NCBI GenBank assembly: GCA_964538565.1
Contig: CAZIGW010000023.1
Span: forward strand, 1-8,831
Direction of reading: 5' to 3'
Origin: CAYVBN01 sp964538565
GTDB lineage: Bacteria; Pseudomonadota; Alphaproteobacteria; Rhizobiales; Xanthobacteraceae
Length of the DNA stretch: 8,831 nucleotides
The stretch's first letter is position 1, and each line of letters begins with the position of its first letter. Shown one piece after another: positions 1 through 5,886 of the stretch. The notes under the pieces were generated by a model. The model saw only the letters and a program-made list of their open reading frames with translations. It was not told where the DNA came from and searched no databases. A program made the position numbers and the translations under genes.

Positions 1-969
1 ATGGCCCGCAAGTACACGCGACAGGACCTCGCCGACGCCGCCGAGAAATACAAGAACTGGGGCAAATGGGGAAAGGACGACGAGATCGGCACCCTCAACT
101 ACACGCGCCCGGAAGACATCGTCGCGGCCGCGCAACTCGTGCGCCAGGGCAAGGTGATCTCGCTCGCGCTCAACTTCGACCAGCACGGCCCGCAGGGCGC
201 GAAGAGCAAGTATCCCTCGCTCGGCCGCATCAATCCGTTGCACGTGATGCTGCGCACCGGCACCGACGCCTACTCGGGCGTGCTCGACCATCGCGGCATC
301 CGCGCCGCCGACGACATGGTGGTGATGCCGCTGCAATGCGGCACCCAGTGGGACGGACTCGGCCACGTGTTCTACGAGAACTCGATGTGGAACGGCTACG
401 ACTGCCGCGAGGTGACCTCGTTCGGCGCGCAGAAGTGCGGGATCGAGAAGACCAAGAACAAGATGGTCGGACGCGGCGTGTTTCTCGACGTCGCGCGCGT
501 GCACGGCAAGGACGTGCTTGACGACGGCTACGGCATCACCTGCGAGGACCTGGACCGTGCGGCCAAGGCGCACGGCGTCACGGTGCGGCGCGGCGACTAC
601 GTGATCGTGCGCACCGGGCAGATGGAAGCGAAGCTCGCCGAGGGAAACTGGGACGGCTATCCGGGCGGCGACGCGCCGGGCTTCGCATTCGAGACGCTCG
701 AATGGATCCACCGCAACGAGATCGCGGCGATCGCCACCGACACCTGGGGCTGCGAGGTGCGCCCGAACGAATCCGAGCCCGGCATCAACCAGCCGTGGCA
801 CTGGATCACGATTCCGATCATGGGCCTCACCATGGGCGAGATCTTCTTTCTCGGCGACCTCGCCGCCGACTGCGCGAAGGACAAGATCTACGAATTCATG
901 TTCGTCGCACCGGCGATCCCGATCACCGGCGCGGTCGGCTCGCCCACCAATCCGCTGGCGATCAAGTGA
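1..969 (+). CDS. Cyclase family protein (COG1878, kynurenine formamidase-like fold)
   Basis: A 322-residue protein of the cyclase family (Pfam PF04199), which contains metal-dependent kynurenine formamidases and other hydrolases or cyclases. The family signature HxGTHxDxPxH is present in altered form at residues 112-122, reading QCGTQWDGLGH. Gln112 and Gln116 stand where KynB-type enzymes have metal-binding His, while Asp118 and His122 are kept. Downstream conserved elements include TDTWGCEVRPNE (247-257), a WHW with His267 and a GE pair with Glu280, probably part of the active site. There is no signal peptide, so it should be cytoplasmic. The ATG is the first base of the window, so its ribosome site and promoter cannot be seen; MARKYTRQDL is a plausible natural N-terminus. 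The TPP-dependent enzyme follows after 49 nt and is probably co-transcribed. Family is confident; substrate is unknown, and kynurenine formamidase itself is unlikely given the altered motif. Confidence 0.9.
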   Translation: MARKYTRQDLADAAEKYKNWGKWGKDDEIGTLNYTRPEDIVAAAQLVRQGKVISLALNFDQHGPQGAKSKYPSLGRINPLHVMLRTGTDAYSGVLDHRGIRAADDMVVMPLQCGTQWDGLGHVFYENSMWNGYDCREVTSFGAQKCGIEKTKNKMVGRGVFLDVARVHGKDVLDDGYGITCEDLDRAAKAHGVTVRRGDYVIVRTGQMEAKLAEGNWDGYPGGDAPGFAFETLEWIHRNEIAAIATDTWGCEVRPNESEPGINQPWHWITIPIMGLTMGEIFFLGDLAADCAKDKIYEFMFVAPAIPITGAVGSPTNPLAIK

Positions 970-1018
970 TCCTCCGACTCGCCGCCGCGAAGGACAATCG
1001 AGAGAAAAGACCGCACCG

Positions 1019-2710
1019 ATGCTCGGACACAATCGCACCAAGATGACCGGCGCGCAGCTGCTCGCCGACATGCTCGCCGGCTACGGCGTCACCCACGTGT
1101 TCATGGTGCCGGCGGTGCTGCGCCGCACGTTCGCCGAGATGGAGAAGCGCACCGCGATCAAGCGCATCCACACGCACGGCGAAAAGTCGGCCGCCTACAT
1201 GGCGGACGGTTACGCGCGCGCTTCCGGAAAGCCCGGCATCTGCATGGCGCAGGTGATCGGCGCGCTCAATCTCGCCGCCGGCCTGCGCGACGCCTGGCTC
1301 GCCCATTCGCCGGTCATCGCCTTCACGGGCGGGCGCGATCCGGCGACGAAATTCCGCAAGGTCTACCAGGAGGTCGACGACGTGCCGGCATTCGAGCCGG
1401 TGACGAAGTTCAACGCCACGATCGACGACGTCGCGCGCTTCCCCGACATGGTGCGGCAGGCGTTTCGCGTCGCCGTGACCGGCTGCCCGGGTCCGGTCCA
1501 TCTGCAGTTCCGCGGCAACGAGGGCCAGATCGACGCCGAGGAGGCGGAGATGGAGCCGCTCACGGAAGCGCAGTTCGCCCGCGTGCCGCCGTTCCGGCCG
1601 GAACCCGACGCGGCGAGCGTGCGCGCGGCCGGCTCCTTGCTGGCCAAGGCCGAGCGCCCGGTGATCGTGGCGGGCGGCGGCGTGCGCGCCTCGGGCGCGG
1701 CGGCCGAGCTCGTCGCGCTCGCCGAGGCGCTGCAGATTCCCGTCGCCACCTCGCTCAACGGCAAGGACACGATCCCGGGCAACCATCCCCTTTCCGTCGG
1801 CGTCGTCGGCACCTACTCGCGCGAGAGCGCCAACCGCGTCGTCAACCGCGCCGATCTCGTGTGCTTCGTCGGAACCGAGACCGGCGGCATGACCACGCAT
1901 TTCTGGGCGGTGCCGAAGATCGGCACGCCGGCGATCCAGATCGACATCGACGCGGAGGCGCTCGGCCGCAACTATCCGCTGCAGGCGGCCGTCAACGGCG
2001 ATGCCAAGGTGACGCTCGCCCGTCTGCTCGCGCAAGCCGACCGCGCGAGCGCCGCGCGGCGCGCCGCCTGGGTGACGGAGGCGCAGGCGATCCGCACCGA
2101 ATGGTACGCGAAGTACCAGCCGGTGCTTTCTTCCGACGCCGTGCCGATCCGGCCCGAGCGCATCTGCGCCGAATTGACCAAGCACGTGCCGGACGACGGC
2201 ATCGTGGTGGTCGACACCGGGCACGCCGGCATGTGGATGGGCGGCATGTACGACCTCACGAGCCCGCGCCAGAGCTACATGCGCAGCGCCGGCCACCTCG
2301 GCTGGGCGTTCTCGGCCGGGCTCGGCGCAAAATGCGCGGCGCCCGAGCGGCCCGTCGTCGTGTTCACCGGCGACGCCGGCTTCTGGTATCACATCGGTGA
2401 GATCGAGACCGCGGTTCGCTGGAACATCAACACCGTCACGGTCGTCAACAACAACGGCGGCGGCAATCAGTCGAAGCGCGGCTTCGACCGCGCCTACGGC
2501 GGCGAGCAGACGGCGCGCGGACGCGAGCTGTGGACGTTCAACCAGGTCGACTTCGCGCGCATCGCGACCGACATGGGCGCGGTCGGCATCCGGGTCGAAA
2601 AGCCCGCCGACATCGGCCCGGCGATCGCCAAGGCGCTTGCCGCCGACCGCCCGGTCGTCGTCGACGTCGTCACCGACATCGAGGTGCTGGCGCCGATCGC
2701 GGTGGCGTGA
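1019..2710 (+). CDS. Thiamine pyrophosphate-binding enzyme, acetolactate synthase-like
   Basis: A 563-residue ThDP enzyme with all three domains of the superfamily. The N-terminal PYR domain (about 9-180) carries the catalytic Glu55 in HGEKSA, which activates the cofactor. The central domain (about 200-335) starts with AERPVIVAGGGVRASG. The C-terminal PP domain (about 385-555) has the Mg-ThDP motif GDAGFW at 451-456 and NNN at 477-479, with Ala453 in place of the usual Gly of GDG. The purine-nucleotide-type centre need not bind FAD, and I cannot say whether it does. Products of the family include acetolactate synthase, benzoylformate decarboxylase, oxalyl-CoA decarboxylase and cyclohexanedione hydrolase. 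The lack of a neighbouring small regulatory subunit gene argues against biosynthetic acetolactate synthase. The start at 1019 is preceded by a purine run (AGAGAAAAGA, 1001-1010) at good spacing; an in-frame ATG at 1043 is the alternative. Family certain, reaction unknown. Confidence 0.92.
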   Translation: MLGHNRTKMTGAQLLADMLAGYGVTHVFMVPAVLRRTFAEMEKRTAIKRIHTHGEKSAAYMADGYARASGKPGICMAQVIGALNLAAGLRDAWLAHSPVIAFTGGRDPATKFRKVYQEVDDVPAFEPVTKFNATIDDVARFPDMVRQAFRVAVTGCPGPVHLQFRGNEGQIDAEEAEMEPLTEAQFARVPPFRPEPDAASVRAAGSLLAKAERPVIVAGGGVRASGAAAELVALAEALQIPVATSLNGKDTIPGNHPLSVGVVGTYSRESANRVVNRADLVCFVGTETGGMTTHFWAVPKIGTPAIQIDIDAEALGRNYPLQAAVNGDAKVTLARLLAQADRASAARRAAWVTEAQAIRTEWYAKYQPVLSSDAVPIRPERICAELTKHVPDDGIVVVDTGHAGMWMGGMYDLTSPRQSYMRSAGHLGWAFSAGLGAKCAAPERPVVVFTGDAGFWYHIGEIETAVRWNINTVTVVNNNGGGNQSKRGFDRAYGGEQTARGRELWTFNQVDFARIATDMGAVGIRVEKPADIGPAIAKALAADRPVVVDVVTDIEVLAPIAVA

Positions 2711-2716
2711 GCCACG

Positions 2717-2741
2717 ATCACTGATGCAGATGCATCGTGAT
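2717..2741. terminator. Hairpin just after the TPP-enzyme gene
   Basis: ATCAC (2717-2721) and GATGCA (2723-2728) pair with TGCATC (2731-2736) and GTGAT (2737-2741), leaving one bulged T at 2722 and a very tight centre. It begins six bases after the stop codon at 2710. There is no following T-tract on either strand, so it could protect the 3' end of the mRNA rather than end transcription. Terminator function is inferred from position alone. Confidence 0.35.
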
Positions 2742-2749
2742 TGCTGACG

Positions 2750-2879
2750 TGCACTTGGTCGGGCCGAGCAAAGGAAGCAAAAGTGCAGCCGCACTCTCGC
2801 CCGGAGAGGTGAAGATGCGCCCGCTGATCGGACTTTGGCGGTCGGTCCGTATCCGCGTTCGCTTCTGATCGCACCGACC
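2750..2879. other. Rest of the convergent gap: three weaker inverted repeats
   Basis: I see no gene here. TGCACTT (2750-2756) pairs with AAGTGCA (2781-2787) and encloses a smaller CTTGG/CCGAG stem. CTCTC (2794-2798) pairs with GAGAG (2804-2808). GGTCGGT (2840-2846) pairs with ACCGACC (2873-2879) and ends right at the stop codon of the glutathione S-transferase gene on the minus strand, where it could act as a 3'-end structure. None has a T-tract. In DNA this rich in G and C, short stems are expected by chance, so the functional reading is weak. Confidence 0.25.
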
Positions 2880-3554
2880 TCACTCCTTCACGACGTTCGG
2901 CCAGTCGACCTCGTTGCCCTTCATCACCCACGGCTCGCGAAGCGCGGCGGCGCGCCATTCGCTCCAGGCGGGCAACGCCATGACGGCGTTCATGTAGGCG
3001 CGCGCGGCGGCGCCGACCTCGACCCCGTACGTGTGGAAACGCGAGACGATCGGCGCGTACATCGCGTCGGCCGCCGTGAAATGGCCGAAGAGGAACGGCC
3101 CGGCGGCGCCGAAGCGGCGGCGGCAATCGGTCCACAGCGCGTCGATGCGCGCGACATCGGCCGCAGCCTCCGGCGTCAGCGGATACGGCTTCGCCGGGCG
3201 CCACATGTTCATCGGGCAATGGCGGCGCAGCGGCGCGAAGCCCGCGTGCATCTCGCTGGCGACCGATCGCGCGTGCGCGCGCGCCGTGCGGTCCTCGGGC
3301 CAGAACCGGCCGGCGGGAAACCGCTCGGCCAGATATTCGAGGATCGCAAGCGATTCCCAGACATGAACGCTGCCGTCGATGAGCACCGGCACCTTGCCGG
3401 TCGGAGAGAACGCCAGGATGCGCTCCCGGCTGCCCGCCTCGTAGAGCGGGATGACGGTCTCGTCGAACGGAATTCCGGCGACCTTCAGGGCGATCCACGG
3501 CCGCAGCGACCACGACGAATAGTTCTTGTTACCGATGACGAGATGCAACGCCAT
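2880..3554 (-). CDS. Glutathione S-transferase family protein
   Basis: A 224-residue soluble enzyme, normal length for the family, which conjugates glutathione to electrophiles or reduces substrates with it. The thioredoxin-fold N-terminal domain (about 1-80) has a Ser-rich start, NYSSWSLRPW (11-20), where Ser13 or Ser14 may be the residue that activates glutathione. The cis-proline is Pro56 in KVPVL, and the glutathione gamma-glutamyl site is Glu67-Ser68. The all-helical C-terminal domain (about 90-220) has the N-capping-box region FTAAD (159-163). The start is well supported: GGAGAGGA (plus-strand 3559-3566) lies four bases upstream of the ATG. It is transcribed separately from the alkene reductase unit, from which a 219-bp gap with strong hairpins separates it. 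Family is confident; the class and substrate cannot be assigned. Detoxification of the same electrophiles as the neighbouring alkene reductase is possible but only inferred. Confidence 0.93.
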   Translation of the reverse strand: MALHLVIGNKNYSSWSLRPWIALKVAGIPFDETVIPLYEAGSRERILAFSPTGKVPVLIDGSVHVWESLAILEYLAERFPAGRFWPEDRTARAHARSVASEMHAGFAPLRRHCPMNMWRPAKPYPLTPEAAADVARIDALWTDCRRRFGAAGPFLFGHFTAADAMYAPIVSRFHTYGVEVGAAARAYMNAVMALPAWSEWRAAALREPWVMKGNEVDWPNVVKE

Positions 3555-3558
3555 GTTG

Positions 3559-3566
3559 TCCTCTCC
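3559..3566 (-). promoter_or_regulatory. Ribosome binding site of the glutathione S-transferase gene
   Basis: On the minus strand the sequence reads GGAGAGGA followed by CAAC and the ATG at 3554. This is a near-ideal Shine-Dalgarno sequence and fixes the start codon. Confidence 0.75.
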
Positions 3567-3620
3567 GCAAGCGACGGCGCAGCATCGGAACGGCGGCCCG
3601 AGCGGGCAAGCGGATTCTGC

Positions 3621-3635
3621 TGATCGGACCGATCA
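3621..3635. promoter_or_regulatory. Perfect 15-bp palindrome, possible operator upstream of the GST gene
   Basis: TGATCGG-A-CCGATCA has perfect 7-bp arms around a single central base. It lies 67-81 bp upstream of the glutathione S-transferase start, inside the only gap that can hold that gene's promoter. A TTGATC on the minus strand overlaps it and could serve as a -35 element, but I found no convincing -10. It may be a repressor or activator site. No neighbouring regulator is obviously linked, and the two sites near the TetR gene have a different sequence. Confidence 0.3.
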
Positions 3636-3689
3636 ACACGGCGAATGGCGGGACGTCGGGACAGGCTGGCGGCGGTTCGCAAAGGGTGC

Positions 3690-3730
3690 GCCGGGCGGCT
3701 TCCACCGGAGAGCCATGAAAGCCGCCCGGC
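3690..3730 (-). terminator. Strong GC-rich hairpin, distal terminator-like structure
   Basis: GCCGGGCGGCTT (3690-3701) pairs perfectly over 12 bp with AAGCCGCCCGGC (3719-3730) around a 17-nt loop. GGT (3685-3687) and ACC (3731-3733) extend it past a small bulge. Read on the minus strand it is the second hairpin downstream of the small hypothetical gene, followed by CACCCTTTG, which has only three T residues. It could insulate the glutathione S-transferase gene from the unit upstream. The stem is seen directly; the terminator role is inference. Confidence 0.45.
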
Positions 3731-3735
3731 ACCGG

Positions 3736-3760
3736 CGTGGCGCGAGGGGGACACGCCACG
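3736..3760 (-). terminator. Hairpin directly after the small hypothetical gene
   Basis: CGTGGCG (3736-3742) and CGCCACG (3754-3760) form a perfect 7-bp stem with an 11-nt loop. It starts 13 bases beyond the stop codon of the small gene ending at 3774. Together with the stronger hairpin at 3690-3730 it forms a tandem 3'-end region for the alkene reductase transcript. No T-tract follows. Confidence 0.35.
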
Positions 3761-3773
3761 TCATCGGGCAAGA

Positions 3774-3926
3774 TCAGTGCTTCTCCCGCGCTTCGAGCTT
3801 GCGGGCGATATCGCCCAGCATGGCGGCGAATTGCCGGGGGTCGACGCCGTCCGCCGCCATCGCGGCGCGCACGATCGGGTCCGACAGGACGTTCGACAGC
3901 GTCAGTTCGCGACAGGATCCGTTCAT
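3774..3926 (-). CDS. Small hypothetical protein, 50 residues, downstream of the alkene reductase
   Basis: A short protein reading from MNGSCRELTLS with a central DPIVRAAMAADGVDP stretch and a charged C-terminal helix ending KLEAREKH. It has no membrane segment or signal peptide. I recall similar small proteins of unknown function with a DPxxRxxMxADxVDP core in rhizobia, but name no family. Two starts are possible. The ATG at 3926 has GGGAG (plus-strand 3934-3938) seven bases upstream and is preferred. A GTG at 3974 gives 66 residues and would overlap the stop of the upstream gene by four bases (GTGA), a common coupling arrangement, but lacks a clear ribosome site in view. Either way it is the second gene of the alkene reductase transcript. 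The coding call rests on the good start signal, the tight spacing and the remembered motif. Function unknown. Confidence 0.7.
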   Translation of the reverse strand: MNGSCRELTLSNVLSDPIVRAAMAADGVDPRQFAAMLGDIARKLEAREKH

Positions 3927-3970
3927 GGATGGACTCCCAGATTTCAATTCATGCGTAGTGGCCTCGACGC

Positions 3971-5101
3971 TCACCCCAGGGCCGGATAGTCAAGGTAACC
4001 CTTCTCCTCCCCGGCGTAGAACGTCGCCGGATCCGGCGTGTTGAGCGACGCGCCCGTCTTGAACCGCGCCGGAAGATCCGGGTTGGCCAGGAACGGCACG
4101 CCGAACGCCACGAGGTCGGCTTCGCCGCGGGCGATGGCCGCATTTCCGGACTGCGCGTCGTAGCCGCCGTTGACGACGAACGCTCCGCGGAACGCGCGGC
4201 GCAACAGCGGCGTGATGCGTTTGTCCGCCGGCACCACCGCCGGCCCGGCGATCGGTTCGGCCACGCACAGGTAGGCGAGCCCGCGCCGGCTCAGTTGCTC
4301 GGTCAGATAGGAGAACGTTTCGACCGGGTTGCTGTCCGACATCGACAGCATCGAAAAGTTCGGCGCGACCTTGTAGCCGACCCGCTGCGGCCGCCAGATA
4401 TCGAGCACCGCATCGACCACCTCGAGCGGAAAGCGCGCGCGGTTGACGACGCTGCCGCCGTAAGCGTCGGTGCGCCGGTTGGCGCCGTCGCGCAGAAACT
4501 GGTCGAGCAGATAGCCGTTGGCGCCGTGCAGTTCCACGCCGTCGAAGCCCGCCTCCTTGGCGTTCTCGGCCGCGCGGCGGAACTGCGCCACGATGCCGGC
4601 GATCTCGCCGGTCTCGAGCGCGCGCGGGGTGACCATCGGCACCCTGCCCTTGCCGGTGAAGACCTCGCCCTCGGGCGCGATCGCCGAGGGAGCGACCGGC
4701 AAGGCGCCGCCGTGGAAGTCCGGATGGGAGACCCGTCCCACATGCCAGAGCTGGGCGAAGATCCTGCCCCCGGCCCGGTGAACCGCGTCGGTGACGGCCC
4801 TCCACCCGGCGACCTGCTCGGCCGAGTGTATGCCGGGGGTACGGACGTACCCGACGCCCTGGGGGCTGACCTGGGTGGCCTCGCTGATGATCAGACCGGC
4901 GGAGGCGCGCTGGACGTAATAGGTCGCCGCCAGGGGATGCGGGACGTTGCCCTCCACCGCCCGGCTGCGGGTCATGGGCGACATGACCATGCGGTTGGCG
5001 AGCGCCAGATCCCCCAGCCGATAGGGCGAAAAGAGGTCAGGCTGTTCGGGGGTAACCGCCTGAGTCGCCCCGGACAGGGCCGCTGATTGTTGGATGGTCA
5101 T
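3971..5101 (-). CDS. Alkene reductase, Old Yellow Enzyme family (NemA-like)
   Basis: A 376-residue FMN-dependent TIM-barrel flavoenzyme that uses NAD(P)H to reduce activated C=C bonds, such as those of maleimides and enones, and often nitroesters. It closely follows the pattern of E. coli N-ethylmaleimide reductase. It has the FMN segment SPMTRSRA (41-48), QLWHVGR (117-123), and the substrate-binding and proton-donor motif HGANGYL with His192, Asn195 and Tyr197. The FMN phosphate region includes NGGY (311-314) and FGVPFLANPDL (333-343). It ends with the typical FYAGEEKGYLDYPAL. The N-terminus is about 20 residues longer than NemA. An AGGA (plus-strand 5111-5114) nine bases before the ATG supports this start. 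Lys244 sits where relatives usually have the Arg that contacts FMN; this alignment is by eye. It is divergently transcribed from a TetR-type regulator across a region with two repeated operators, so induction by electrophiles is likely. Confidence 0.95.
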   Translation of the reverse strand: MTIQQSAALSGATQAVTPEQPDLFSPYRLGDLALANRMVMSPMTRSRAVEGNVPHPLAATYYVQRASAGLIISEATQVSPQGVGYVRTPGIHSAEQVAGWRAVTDAVHRAGGRIFAQLWHVGRVSHPDFHGGALPVAPSAIAPEGEVFTGKGRVPMVTPRALETGEIAGIVAQFRRAAENAKEAGFDGVELHGANGYLLDQFLRDGANRRTDAYGGSVVNRARFPLEVVDAVLDIWRPQRVGYKVAPNFSMLSMSDSNPVETFSYLTEQLSRRGLAYLCVAEPIAGPAVVPADKRITPLLRRAFRGAFVVNGGYDAQSGNAAIARGEADLVAFGVPFLANPDLPARFKTGASLNTPDPATFYAGEEKGYLDYPALG

Positions 5102-5162
5102 GATTTCTTATCCTGATTTGAAGCACTTGCACCGGCCGCGTGACTTCCCATCTGAGCTATGG

Positions 5163-5178
5163 TACTGACCGGTAACAC
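5163..5178. promoter_or_regulatory. Probable TetR-type operator, copy 1
   Basis: The 16-base word tactgaccggtaacac occurs here and again 26 bp further on. Taken with two bases to the left it forms the imperfect palindrome GGTAC-TGACCG-GTAAC (5161-5176). It lies between the divergent alkene reductase and TetR-family genes, the expected place for the regulator to act on both. The repeat is seen directly; binding by the neighbouring TetR protein is inference. Confidence 0.65.
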
Positions 5179-5188
5179 TGGCAGAAGT

Positions 5189-5204
5189 TACTGACCGGTA
5201 ACAC
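5189..5204. promoter_or_regulatory. Probable TetR-type operator, copy 2
   Basis: This is an exact copy of the 16 bases at 5163-5178. Here the surrounding bases make a cleaner palindrome, GTTAC-TGACCG-GTAAC (5187-5202), with perfect 5-bp arms. The 26-bp centre-to-centre distance is about two and a half helical turns, so two dimers would sit on roughly opposite faces of the DNA. The site ends just before the possible GTG start at 5207, so it should overlap the regulator's own promoter and allow autoregulation. I could not pick out convincing -35 and -10 boxes for either direction. Confidence 0.68.
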
Positions 5205-5233
5205 CCGTGTCAAGAGGCCGGACCGGCGAACCC

Positions 5234-5836
5234 ATGGCGACGCCCACCGTCGAAAAAGCCCCCGGCGCCGACAAGGCGCTTCCTCCGCGCGAACGCATCC
5301 TCGCGACGGCCGCGGAGCTGTTTTACCGGCACGGCATTCGGGCGGTCGGGGTCGAGGCGATTGCCGACGCGGCCGGCACCAACAAGATGACCCTCTACCG
5401 GCACTTCCCGTCGAAGGACGAGCTCGTCGCCGAGTGCCTGCGCCAGCTCGCGACCCGCGCAGAGGCCGCGTGGGACGGGATCGCGGCGGCGCATCCGGGC
5501 GACGCGCGCGCCCAGCTTCGGGCCTGGCTCGAGCTCGCGGCGCACTTGATTTCCGATCCGGCGAACCGCGGCTGCGCCCTCATCAACGCGGCGGTCGAAC
5601 TGCCCGAGAAGGACCATCCGGCCCGCCGCGTGGTCGAGGCCTTCAAGCGCGCGCAGCGCGACCGGCTGGTGGCGCTCTGCCGCGCGGCCGAGCTTTCGCA
5701 GCCCGAGCTCCTGGCCGATCAACTCTTCCTGTTGTTCGAGGGCGCGCGCGTGTGCGCGCAGAGCATCGGGCAGGAAGGCCCCTGCTGCCGCTTCGTCCGC
5801 ATGGGCGAGGCGTTGATCGCTTCCCACAGCGTCTGA
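5234..5836 (+). CDS. TetR/AcrR family transcriptional regulator
   Basis: A regulator of 200 residues, normal TetR length. The N-terminal three-helix DNA-binding domain (about 18-65) contains the helix-turn-helix VGVEAIADAAGTNKMTLYRHF (38-58). The C-terminal ligand domain includes NRGCALINAAVELPEKDHPAR (111-131), a pattern common in one TetR subgroup. It has six cysteines (68, 114, 149, 174 and the pair 184-185), which could sense electrophiles or oxidants as reported for E. coli NemR. That is only a suggestion, because their positions are not aligned to NemR. The ATG at 5234 is chosen because it stands near the start of the conserved domain. A GTG at 5207 would add nine residues; neither start has a good ribosome site. 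It is divergent from the alkene reductase and most likely represses that gene and itself through the two repeats at 5163-5204. Confidence 0.9.
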   Translation: MATPTVEKAPGADKALPPRERILATAAELFYRHGIRAVGVEAIADAAGTNKMTLYRHFPSKDELVAECLRQLATRAEAAWDGIAAAHPGDARAQLRAWLELAAHLISDPANRGCALINAAVELPEKDHPARRVVEAFKRAQRDRLVALCRAAELSQPELLADQLFLLFEGARVCAQSIGQEGPCCRFVRMGEALIASHSV

Positions 5837-5861
5837 GGCGCCAATCGGCGTGACCGCGCCA

Positions 5862-5886
5862 GCCCGACGGGCTACCGTGGTCGGGC
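5862..5886 (+). terminator. Hairpin after the TetR gene, possible terminator
   Basis: GCCCGAC (5862-5868) pairs with GTCGGGC (5880-5886) over 7 bp with an 11-nt loop and is followed by GATTTCAT, which has three T residues. A competing shorter stem, AGCCC/GGGCT (5861-5873), overlaps it. It lies 25 bp beyond the TetR stop and before the DUF599 gene, so the two genes may be separate units. The T-tract is poor, so termination is uncertain. Confidence 0.3.

Noticed and set aside
962..2794. Long open frame on the minus strand opposite the TPP enzyme
   Set aside because: Its translation is Arg/His/Ala/Asp-rich with no recognisable domain and lies wholly opposite a confident gene. It is a by-product of high-GC codon use.
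2494..3513. Open frame on the minus strand overlapping the GST gene and the TPP gene end
   Set aside because: Low-complexity Arg-rich translation in another frame of the GST gene; GST has clear motifs and a strong ribosome site.
2835..3623. Open frame on the plus strand opposite the GST gene
   Set aside because: No family resemblance, Arg-rich composition, and wholly opposite a confident gene.
3990..4805. Alternative minus-strand frame within the alkene reductase gene
   Set aside because: Highly Arg/Gly-rich shadow of a gene with excellent family motifs.
5102..5233. Sigma-70 type promoters in the divergent gap
   Set aside because: I tried TTGCAC (5127-5132) and other hexamers in both directions, but none had an acceptable partner at 16-18 bp spacing, so no promoter is called.
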